Source of the DNA: a bacterium
GTDB lineage: Bacteria > UBA10199 > JADGCS01
DNA: 34,234 nt
NCBI GenBank assembly: GCA_018812345.1
Contig: JAHJDR010000176.1
Location: 1 to 34,234 of the forward strand
Reading direction: 5' to 3'
In this document: one piece after another, positions 7,832 through 14,217 of the stretch
How the letters are laid out: each line of letters opens with the position of its first letter
Position numbering within the stretch: position 1 is the stretch's first letter
Program-made: the position numbers and the translations under genes
Notes under the pieces: generated by a model
Told to the model about the DNA's origin: nothing
The model's database searches: none
Seen by the model: only the letters and a program-made list of their open reading frames with translations

Positions 7832-8472
7832 AGAGTATCCTTTAAAATATTTGTAAGATTAAGGTATTTTTTAATATTAGTTCTTTGGCAATAGATACTA
7901 AACTCTTTAAAATCCTTATTTGAAAACTCGTCTAGATTTAGTCTGAATGATTCAATGAGTTCATTGTTAATGACAGGAGTACGATAAGTCTTGAGATAGA
8001 GATAATCAAAAAGGGCTTTTGCTTTGGTTGCTATTTTAATTTTGTATTTGCCTTTCTGGACTATGTTATATCCGTAGAATAAATCTGTTTTGACGTTTCT
8101 ATAAATATAGTAACCAAGTTTGTTTGAATAGTTTCGAGGTGTTTTTAAGGTAATGGATGTGATGCCATAGACAGCTTCTGTTAAGATATTATAATTTTGC
8201 AGGACATATTCTGTTGAGAGATAAGAGGGTTCTCGTAGTTTATTAGCAATAAAAGCTAGATAGTTATCTTTATCAAATTCTAGGTCAAAAAAAGACTTTG
8301 TAACGTAGAGACCCTTTTTGAGTTGAATGATTATGTCCTGTTTTAACCAACGATTAATGTTGGAATAGAGGCTGTTTTTTGATATCTCAACTATCTGTGA
8401 AAGGGTATTGAGATCAAAATAGCTAAAAGATTTAAGGTTTTCGATGTTTTTAAGTTGATTCACAATTAGCAT
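7828..8472 (-). CDS. AbiEi-like antitoxin/transcriptional regulator
   Basis: A 214-residue protein directly upstream of and overlapping the AbiEii gene. Residues about 15-60 look like a winged helix-turn-helix (FSYFDLNTLSQIVEISKNSLY, then KGLYV). This is followed by the EPSYLSTEYVLQNYNIL segment typical of AbiEi-type proteins and a C-terminal antitoxin domain. Family knowledge: AbiEi represses its own promoter by binding inverted repeats and neutralises AbiEii. A perfect inverted repeat covers the promoter and the start codon here. The ATG at 8472 lies only 2 nt after the -10 box, so the mRNA probably starts downstream of it. The GTG at codon 4 (8463-8461) could then be a near-leaderless start. 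I kept 8472 because no internal start has a ribosome-binding site. Confidence 0.82.
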   Translation of the reverse strand: MLIVNQLKNIENLKSFSYFDLNTLSQIVEISKNSLYSNINRWLKQDIIIQLKKGLYVTKSFFDLEFDKDNYLAFIANKLREPSYLSTEYVLQNYNILTEAVYGITSITLKTPRNYSNKLGYYIYRNVKTDLFYGYNIVQKGKYKIKIATKAKALFDYLYLKTYRTPVINNELIESFRLNLDEFSNKDFKEFSIYCQRTNIKKYLNLTNILKDTL

Positions 8473-8502
8473 GTATTATATACTAATTGTGGAATAAGTC
8501 AA
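8461..8502 (-). promoter_or_regulatory. Strong sigma70-type promoter with palindromic operator for the AbiE operon
   Basis: Reading the minus strand, TTGACT (8502-8497) is followed after 16 nt by a perfect TATAAT (8480-8475). A perfect 9-bp inverted repeat, CACAATTAG (8491-8483) and CTAATTGTG (8469-8461), is separated by 13 bp and brackets the -10 box. Autoregulation by the AbiEi-like protein binding here is the simplest reading. The arms are exact on sequence inspection; the function is inferred. Confidence 0.75.
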
Positions 8503-8520
8503 GCTGATAAATTCTATTGA

Positions 8521-8565
8521 ATTGTAGCTGTCAAACCCGGCCATCCTGCGTATTATAGGTGGTAG
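8521..8565 (+). pseudogene. Displaced, diverged copy of the thioesterase 3' end
   Basis: Fifteen codons including the stop translate to IVAVKPGHPAYYRW, against FVAVKPGHPAYHRW at the end of the thioesterase (6935-6979). About 37 of 45 bases match and most differences are at third codon positions. A TGA lies in frame immediately upstream, so nothing longer survives. It stops 1 bp before the pilT stop codon, which looks like the original thioesterase-pilT junction before the AbiE pair arrived. Confidence 0.8.
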
Positions 8566-8566
8566 A

Positions 8567-9661
8567 TTATTCACCCATATCTTTAGGCTCAAGTTTTACA
8601 TTGATTTCTTGAAACTTTTTAATCAAATCTTCTTTATCAACGCATTTAAAATAGGCATCTTTTGGTTCAACCACTTTATTTTTCACTAATTCTTGAAGGC
8701 TGGCATTGAGCAAAATACACCCATTAGCACGGTTCATCTGCATGAGAGATTCTAATTGATGCGTCTTACCATCACGAATGTTTGCGGCAATGGCATGGGT
8801 CATTATGAGCACTTCCAGAGCGGCCACACGCCCACCACCAATTTTCTTGAGTAGATTTTGGGCGATAACACCTTTTAGTGTTTCAGAGAGCATCATACGG
8901 ATTTGAGGTTGTTCTTCAACAGGAAACTGGTTGATTAAGCGGTCAACGGTTGTGGCTGCCGTAGTGGTGTGCAATGTTCCAAAAACTAAGTGGCCTGTTT
9001 CCGCTGTTTCAATGGCAATACGGGTTGTTTCTAAGTCACGCATTTCACCAACTAGAACAATATCTGGATCCTGACGGAGAGCCGCGCGCAGCGCTCTACT
9101 AAAACTTTCTGTGTGGTTATGTACTTCACGTTGATTGACCAAGCATTTGTAGTTGGGGTGCGTGAATTCAATGGGATCTTCAATTGTCAGAATATGATCA
9201 GAGCGCATTTTATTAATATGATCAACCATTGCGGCTAGAGTTGTTGATTTACCACTTCCTGTGGGACCTGTCACAAGAACCAAGCCTTTTGGAAGGGTAC
9301 AAAGTTTTAAAATATGTTCCGATAAACTAAGCTGTTCAGCTGTGATAATTTCTTCAGGAATGATACGAAAAACAGCACCAATACCTTTTCTATCAGCAAA
9401 AATATTCGCACGAAAACGGCCAACGCCTTCGAGTTCATAGGCAAAATCTGTGTCTGAACAGTCATTAAATTCTGTTAGATTTCTTTCAGGCATGATTTCT
9501 CGTAGCACTCTATCGAGAACATCATTTGTGAGCACCGCTTCCCCTTCAATCGGCTGCATTTCACCATCAATTCTTAGTACAGGAGGGCTAGACACACTCA
9601 TATGTATATCACTGGCTTTATTATCTTTCACAAGTCTAAAATATTTGTCCATTTCTGCCAT
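8567..9661 (-). CDS. pilT: Type IV pilus retraction ATPase PilT
   Basis: PilT powers pilus retraction (twitching motility) from the cytoplasmic side of the pilus machine. The N-terminal PAS-like part carries KASDIHMSVSSPPVLRIDG (15-33), typical for the family. Walker A is GPTGSGKST (132-140), the Asp box is around TIEDPIEF (159-166), Walker B is DPDIVLVGEMRD (198-209) and the His box is HLVFGTLHT (224-232). The C-terminal motif is AIAANIRDGKTHQL (290-303), the equivalent of the retraction motif AIRNLIRE. The length of 364 aa fits PilT/PilU. AAGGAG sits at a normal distance before the start. PilU is the close alternative. No other pilus genes are in the window. Confidence 0.93.
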   Translation of the reverse strand: MAEMDKYFRLVKDNKASDIHMSVSSPPVLRIDGEMQPIEGEAVLTNDVLDRVLREIMPERNLTEFNDCSDTDFAYELEGVGRFRANIFADRKGIGAVFRIIPEEIITAEQLSLSEHILKLCTLPKGLVLVTGPTGSGKSTTLAAMVDHINKMRSDHILTIEDPIEFTHPNYKCLVNQREVHNHTESFSRALRAALRQDPDIVLVGEMRDLETTRIAIETAETGHLVFGTLHTTTAATTVDRLINQFPVEEQPQIRMMLSETLKGVIAQNLLKKIGGGRVAALEVLIMTHAIAANIRDGKTHQLESLMQMNRANGCILLNASLQELVKNKVVEPKDAYFKCVDKEDLIKKFQEINVKLEPKDMGE

Positions 9662-9725
9662 GGAAACTCCTTGTAATTTAATAACTTATTACTATATTTT
9701 AGAGGTTTTTGATGAAATTGCAATG

Positions 9726-9758
9726 AAAAAAAAGAGCGCCAGCAAATGCTAGCGCTCT
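9726..9758 (-). terminator. Intrinsic terminator of the M30-like peptidase gene
   Basis: On the minus strand AGAGCGCTAGCA pairs with TGCTGGCGCTCT around a 2-nt loop (one U-G pair) and is followed by eight T residues (9733-9726). It sits about 50 bp downstream of the peptidase stop codon and before pilT, so pilT is probably transcribed separately. Confidence 0.85.
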
Positions 9759-9807
9759 CTAACCCTAAATACCCAAGGCTGTTTAACCGTACCCCAAAAA
9801 TTGAAAA

Positions 9808-11400
9808 TCAATCCCTTATTACGTAACCCCCCATAAGGCCGTCACTGCCTACTGTTATTGTGAGTGATCCCCCATTATCGTTGATGTCTTGACCAGAAAT
9901 GTTCAAGTACATCATGGAAAGTCCTGAAAGTGTGTCTGTAAAGTTTAAAGATGAAATGCTATGTTCGTTAGGACCTGAAAGAGTGGTGCTTCTATTGTCA
10001 TCTTGTGTGCTTCTTAAGTTAATGCCCTTGAAGTTATATTTGCTATTGGATGTTGTTCCCGTGTTAGAAAGATAAACAGCTAAACTAAATTGTCCCATCA
10101 CTTCTTGTAAGTCTTCTTCATCAGCTGAGTCGCCATAGAGGGCTGTAGCAACATTATCGAGACCTGTTTTATCTGTATCAAGTAAGAGATCAATGAGATC
10201 AGCGCCATCATGAACATTGCTTAAATTACCGATTTCAGCTTGTTCATAGATATAACGTAAGAAGAGGTAGGTGCCACCGCGTTGCGATAGTGAACTACCA
10301 CAAGAGAAACACGTATCTGCTACATTAGAAAGATAAGAGCTTACGCGTGAGGGATTTTCAATGCTTGTTTCAGTCATATAGCCTGTACTATCAATACTAG
10401 AGATATCTTCTGCAAGATGTGACAAACCTTCATTTAACCATGATTCTTCTGAACTACTACTATTGAGAAAATAGTGTTGGTTGAAGTTAATCATATGTTG
10501 AAATTCGTGGGGGAGTACTGTGGGGTAAATATTTGACATACAAAATGACTTGGTAAGAGCTGTACCATGGTCACCATCTTCATCAGGTACGAGGGTATAG
10601 AATACTTCCATTTCATTACTAACGCTGTATTGAGAGTCATCAAAGAGATCTACGGCATAGAAGAATCCTGTTACAATACCACCGGCACTGGCACCAAGTT
10701 CATTAACCGCTTGTGTAAAGAGAACGGCAAATTTACCATTACTATCTACATCAGACTCAGTTCCAAAGAGATTTTGCAATTGTGTGACTTCAAAATTATC
10801 TGCGAGCTCTTCAAGGTCATCGTCATTTATGGCATCCTCATTACGGGTATCTACATAAAATTCAAAATGGCTTGTGGTATAACGTAGTTCAGCAGTGATC
10901 GTGTCATAACTTGACGTAGAAGAGAGCGAGCTGAGTACTTTAAATGATTTTGTAGAGCCAACGCTTGTAGCATACTTTAAGAAAGAGCTTTTACCTTCTG
11001 ATGCGATGGCAGCATCATCAGAGATATTGCTTTCAAGAGATCTTATTTGTTGATGAAAGTCTTGAGTAATATCTTCTTCAAGATTGGCTTTTCCTAAGAA
11101 TTGAGAAGAAACATCTGGAGCTGACGTGCCAAGTTGAACGCCTGTAGCACTTGAGCTGGAATTATAACTATAAAGAACAAGCATGATGTCTTCATCATCT
11201 TCTACATCTGCTAAAGTAATCTCTGTTGAAGAGTTTTCTGAGAGGGTAAGGGCACTGATATTTCCAGCAACAACGCTGGTTGAGCTTGCAGAGGAATCTG
11301 AGGAGGATTCAAAAGAAGCGCTGCCACAATTTATAGAGATGAGCGCAACAATAATCATGATTCCTAAATGTGCTTGTTTATGTAATGCCCTTGTTGCCAT
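9808..11400 (-). CDS. Exported zinc metallopeptidase, M30 (hyicolysin)-like
   Basis: The N-terminus has a hydrophobic signal (IMIIVALISIN, 14-24) followed by Cys25 and then a Ser-rich linker (30-45). This may be a lipoprotein, although Asn precedes the Cys instead of the usual Gly/Ala. The zinc motif HEFQH (298-302) and the downstream WLNEGLSHLAED with Glu324 as probable third ligand match gluzincin/M30-type peptidases. Asp/Ser-rich composition fits a secreted protein. The product presumably degrades proteins at the cell surface or outside. No Shine-Dalgarno precedes ATG 11400; an internal ATG at 11358 has AGGA only 3 nt upstream and would also give a signal peptide. The gene stands alone, with a terminator after it. 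Confidence 0.75.
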   Translation of the reverse strand: MATRALHKQAHLGIMIIVALISINCGSASFESSSDSSASSTSVVAGNISALTLSENSSTEITLADVEDDEDIMLVLYSYNSSSSATGVQLGTSAPDVSSQFLGKANLEEDITQDFHQQIRSLESNISDDAAIASEGKSSFLKYATSVGSTKSFKVLSSLSSTSSYDTITAELRYTTSHFEFYVDTRNEDAINDDDLEELADNFEVTQLQNLFGTESDVDSNGKFAVLFTQAVNELGASAGGIVTGFFYAVDLFDDSQYSVSNEMEVFYTLVPDEDGDHGTALTKSFCMSNIYPTVLPHEFQHMINFNQHYFLNSSSSEESWLNEGLSHLAEDISSIDSTGYMTETSIENPSRVSSYLSNVADTCFSCGSSLSQRGGTYLFLRYIYEQAEIGNLSNVHDGADLIDLLLDTDKTGLDNVATALYGDSADEEDLQEVMGQFSLAVYLSNTGTTSNSKYNFKGINLRSTQDDNRSTTLSGPNEHSISSLNFTDTLSGLSMMYLNISGQDINDNGGSLTITVGSDGLMGGYVIRD

Positions 11401-11566
11401 ACTATTAATATAAGCAATTAAAGGGCCAAAGCTGAATTAAGCAACAAAAACAAGGAGGTAGCGCAATTTCCCTGTTCGCGCGTTACATTTTAAATATAAA
11501 AAGATATATATAAATTGAAAGATTTATATGTAGATTTGAAGAAAGTGCCTGACGTATTATATAAAA

Positions 11567-11627
11567 CGTACTGCGTATTGCGTACTGCGTTGTGCGTCGT
11601 GCGCTTGCCCCGTTTACGGGGTACTGC
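11567..11627. repeat. Period-7 array (CGTACTG family) with embedded CCCCGTTTACGGGG hairpin
   Basis: Units CGTACTG, CGTATTG, CGTACTG, CGTTGTG, CGTCGTG and CGCTTGC run from 11567 to 11608. They lead into CCCCGTTTACGGGG (11608-11621), a small perfect hairpin, and then another GTACTGCG. No long T-run follows, so it does not look like a terminator. Confidence 0.75.
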
Positions 11628-11670
11628 GTTTTTGAATAGAGAATAATCAATAACCAAGTCTTTTCTTTAC

Positions 11671-11705
11671 TTGGATATTGGATATTGATTATTGGATATT
11701 GTTTA
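11671..11705. repeat. Period-7 array (TTGGATA family)
   Basis: Units TTGGATA, TTGGATA, TTGATTA, TTGGATA and TTGTTTA run head to tail and end 14 bp before the dehydrogenase start codon. This array is in the same intergenic region as a different family (CGTACTG). Confidence 0.75.
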
Positions 11706-11719
11706 TTGAAGTTACTTAT

Positions 11720-13036
11720 ATGAAAGATATACTTGGAAAAACATTTACCTGCCCGGGTTGTGGGCAAGAGCATACAATTGATACGAAAGAACTCATTTAT
11801 GGGGGTGATCTGTTTAATTCTTTAATAGAGAAATTGCGTCTTGAAAAGGCTATTAAGAATATTACTTTGATTGCTGATATCAGAACAATGACTCTTTTGG
11901 GAAAAGATGTTGCTAGTCACTTAGTAAAAGCGGGCTTCAGCATGAATACAGTGATTGTTCCTGATGTGAATGGTCACTCACCTCAATGTGATGATACAAC
12001 AAGGCTAAAACTGATCACTCAGATTCCTGATTGTGATGCTTTATTGGCAGTCGGTAGTGGTGTGATAAATGATCTCACAAAATGGATTGCTCATGAACGC
12101 AGCCTTCCTTACTTTGTGGTAGCCACAGCAGCATCCATGAATGGTTATGCCTCTGCTAATGTTGCAGCATCACTTAATGGTGTGAAGGTTTTGATTAGTG
12201 CTACAGCACCACAATATGTTTTTGCTTCTCCTGAAATTATTGAGCAAGCCCCTGCAGAGCTTACCAGTGCTGGTTTGGGTGATGCTTTAGCAAAACCTGT
12301 GTCTACTGCTGATTGGAAGTTGAATAATATTTTATTCAATGAGTATTTTTGTCCTTTTGCTGTTGAGATTGTGGAGCAATTTGAATCCCTTTATTTTGAT
12401 TGTCCAGAAAAAATTAATAAAAAAGATTCTCAAACCATGAAAGCTCTTTTTAATGCCTTGTGTTACTCTGGAATCGCCATGACAATAGCGGGCACAAGTG
12501 CTCCGGCTTCTGGTGGTGAACACTTACTGTCACATACACTAGATATGTTAGCTTATCGTGATGGCAAAGAGCATGACTTGCATGGCCGGCAAGTGGGTTT
12601 GGGCACTGTATTGTCAGCAGCTCTTTATGAAGACGTTTTTAAACAAGAAAACATAACGTGGCAAAAACTCCCACGCGCTATTGATGAAAACTTTTGGGGT
12701 TCGCTATCAGAGGAAGTGGGCAAGCATTATCAGGATAAACTTGTGAAAGCAGATCAGGCCTATGAGCTTCTTAAAGAGCCTGGTAAATGGGATGAAATCA
12801 AAAAAGAAATTCAACCATATTTGCGTGATGCGCAGAAGATAAGAAACTGTCTAAAGGAAGCGGGCGCTGCCTATCGCATTGAAGATATTTGTGACTTAAG
12901 TGAAGAAGAGTTTACCAAAACATGGCTAAGATCCCATCAAATGAGAGCACGGTTTACGATATTGGATTTGGCTTTTATGGCTGGGGTGTTACCACACCAC
13001 ATCTTCAACTTGATTAAGCACATTCGCATACCGTGA
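11720..13036 (+). CDS. sn-glycerol-1-phosphate dehydrogenase (AraM/EgsA-like)
   Basis: This enzyme would reduce dihydroxyacetone phosphate to sn-glycerol 1-phosphate with NAD(P)H. That is the glycerol stereochemistry of archaeal lipids, and it is also used by some bacteria for minor ether lipids. The 438-aa protein has the family's CPGCGQEHTI start, a nucleotide-binding VGSGVINDLTK (111-121), ATAASMNGYASANVAA (135-150), and metal ligands D188 (GLGDALAKP), H268 (GGEHLLSH) and H288 (HGRQVG). All three ligands are present, so it should be active. The frame is open upstream from 11678, but those codons lie in heptad repeats; ATG 11720 gives the normal N-terminus. No geranylgeranylglyceryl-phosphate synthase-like gene is nearby. 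The 3' end overlaps the convergent adenosyltransferase gene by 48 bp. Confidence 0.87.
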   Translation: MKDILGKTFTCPGCGQEHTIDTKELIYGGDLFNSLIEKLRLEKAIKNITLIADIRTMTLLGKDVASHLVKAGFSMNTVIVPDVNGHSPQCDDTTRLKLITQIPDCDALLAVGSGVINDLTKWIAHERSLPYFVVATAASMNGYASANVAASLNGVKVLISATAPQYVFASPEIIEQAPAELTSAGLGDALAKPVSTADWKLNNILFNEYFCPFAVEIVEQFESLYFDCPEKINKKDSQTMKALFNALCYSGIAMTIAGTSAPASGGEHLLSHTLDMLAYRDGKEHDLHGRQVGLGTVLSAALYEDVFKQENITWQKLPRAIDENFWGSLSEEVGKHYQDKLVKADQAYELLKEPGKWDEIKKEIQPYLRDAQKIRNCLKEAGAAYRIEDICDLSEEEFTKTWLRSHQMRARFTILDLAFMAGVLPHHIFNLIKHIRIP

Positions 13037-13513
13037 GGCTACGAAGAGGTAGTCTGATAGGCGGTTCAAATACATTACACATAAAGGATCTACCACATCC
13101 TTTTTCGCCAATGTCACACATTTGCGTTCTGCGCGACGGCATGTGGTGCGCGCCATGTGGAGTATGCTCGCCAGTTTTGAGCCACCAGGGAGTATGAAAT
13201 TTTTAAGAGGTGGCAATTTTTCTTCATGTTGATCAATAAAAGTTTCTAAAGCCTGGATATGTTTTTCACTAAGATCGATTTTATCTTTTTGTCCTTTAGA
13301 GAGAAGAGAACCCAAAGACATAAGGTCTTTTTGAATAGTAACTAATTGTTCCTTAAGCGTCTTATCATCTGTATGGCTCGCAGCAAGTCCCAATGTGCTA
13401 TTGAGTTCATCAACATCACCATAAGAATCAACGCGTAAATGATCTTTTTCAACTCGAGACCCATCACAAAGACCAGTAGTCCCATCATCACCAGTTTTAG
13501 TATAGATTTTCAT
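12989..13513 (-). CDS. pduO: PduO-type cob(I)yrinic acid a,c-diamide/cob(I)alamin adenosyltransferase
   Basis: It transfers the adenosyl group of ATP to cob(I)alamin to make coenzyme B12. The N-terminus KIYTKTGDDGTTGLCDGSRV contains the ATP-binding loop characteristic of the PduO family. YGDVDELNSTLG (31-42) and MARTTCRRAERKC are conserved core helices, and the C-terminus carries MYLNRLSDYLFVASRYAN, all typical. At 174 aa it is a standalone single-domain enzyme. No B12-dependent mutase gene is visible in the window. Its start overlaps the upstream nucleotidyltransferase stop by 4 bp (ATGA), so it may be translated from the same mRNA. It converges on and overlaps the dehydrogenase gene. Confidence 0.9.
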   Translation of the reverse strand: MKIYTKTGDDGTTGLCDGSRVEKDHLRVDSYGDVDELNSTLGLAASHTDDKTLKEQLVTIQKDLMSLGSLLSKGQKDKIDLSEKHIQALETFIDQHEEKLPPLKNFILPGGSKLASILHMARTTCRRAERKCVTLAKKDVVDPLCVMYLNRLSDYLFVASRYANVLNQVEDVVW

Positions 13514-13989
13514 AATTCATTTTCCTTCTTAATGGCCTCTAGTTCTTCAACAATGACAAGATCTCTATGACGACCTAAAGTTTTTTTTGCTTTTATGAGA
13601 TCTTCTAGAGAGATAACAAAACAACGTCCCCCAAACAATTCTATTTCCTGAGAATTTTTGAGAATATCATAGTAATCACCAACACCTTCAACTTGAGTGA
13701 TAATATCAAGCACTCCTAGATCTGTTTCTAAATGTAAGTTATTAAATTTTTCAACATTTTGGTTATCTCGTTGAAATTGTGGTTTTTCTTTTTGTTTTCT
13801 ATGTCTTGGATTAATTGGTTCTAATGTTTTTTGTAGTAATATAATTTGTTCGTTAGATAATGTGAGGCAAATATCAATATCACGTGTTGTTTGATTGCAT
13901 CCGTGTATGACAGCAGCAAAACCTCCTACAATGACAAAGTCGATAGGGCTATGAATAAGAAATTTAAGAAGGTCTTGAAGATCTTGCAT
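13510..13989 (-). CDS. Nucleotidyltransferase-fold protein, probable toxin-antitoxin or accessory NTase
   Basis: A 159-aa minimal nucleotidyltransferase. VGGFAAVIHG (21-30) gives the G-G loop, TTRDIDICL (34-42) the catalytic D37/D39 pair, and LGVLDIIT a third acidic residue (D95). ISLEDLIKAKKTLGRHRD (126-143) matches the helix at the C-terminal end of DUF6036/AbiEii-like small NTases. Such proteins commonly occur beside very small partner ORFs, and one (63 aa) overlaps its 5' end here. The activity, AMP transfer to RNA or protein, is inferred from the fold. It lies between pduO and htpG in one minus-strand run, which suggests insertion of a small module or recruitment of the B12 enzyme to its transcript. 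Confidence 0.72.
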   Translation of the reverse strand: MQDLQDLLKFLIHSPIDFVIVGGFAAVIHGCNQTTRDIDICLTLSNEQIILLQKTLEPINPRHRKQKEKPQFQRDNQNVEKFNNLHLETDLGVLDIITQVEGVGDYYDILKNSQEIELFGGRCFVISLEDLIKAKKTLGRHRDLVIVEELEAIKKENEL

Positions 13990-14155
13990 TCTTTTGTCTA
14001 CCTTTGCCTTTTATAAGGTTGATACAATTGAGTGTTTTTTGGTGTTGAATAACTCGAGCTTCATAAGAAAGCTTAAGATTATCTCGAAGAAGCCAGATAT
14101 CAATTTCTGCATGTTCTTTGGATAGTATTGTATGATTCTTACTAGCTGATTTCAT
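13964..14155 (-). CDS. Small protein paired with the nucleotidyltransferase (possible antitoxin)
   Basis: A 63-residue protein containing EIDIWLLRDNLKLSYEARVI then HQKTLNCINLI (about residues 17-48). This is a helical pattern (leading acidic patch, LS-x-E-x-R-x-x-x-H) that I associate with small ORFs located just upstream of NTase genes. The C-terminus is basic. It overlaps the NTase start by 26 bp in a different frame, which implies translational coupling. I cannot assign a family with certainty; the context argues for a two-gene toxin-antitoxin-like pair. Confidence 0.55.
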   Translation of the reverse strand: MKSASKNHTILSKEHAEIDIWLLRDNLKLSYEARVIQHQKTLNCINLIKGKGRQKNARSSRPS

Positions 14156-14217
14156 TGATGATTATACTAGATTTTGCAGATAAAAAAAGCAACCATGAAA
14201 AGGCCTACCCATTTTTG

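Larger units (their letters stand above)
11401..11719. other. Intergenic region between divergent genes with two heptad arrays
   Basis: This stretch of about 320 bp separates the peptidase gene (minus) from the glycerol-1-phosphate dehydrogenase (plus). It holds an AT-rich segment with TATATATAAA-like sequence (11500-11530), which may carry promoters, and two heptad arrays listed separately. I see no convincing gene: open frames here read through the repeats. Confidence 0.6.

Noticed and set aside
6515-8565. Prophage or integrative element with integrase
   Set aside because: Only the AbiE pair lies between the duplicated gene ends; no integrase, excisionase or phage gene is present, so I describe it only as an insertion at a gene end.
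11483-11773. Minus-strand open frame of 96 codons
   Set aside because: Its sequence is the translation of two heptad arrays and AT-rich leader, with no protein-like pattern, and it overlaps the dehydrogenase start.
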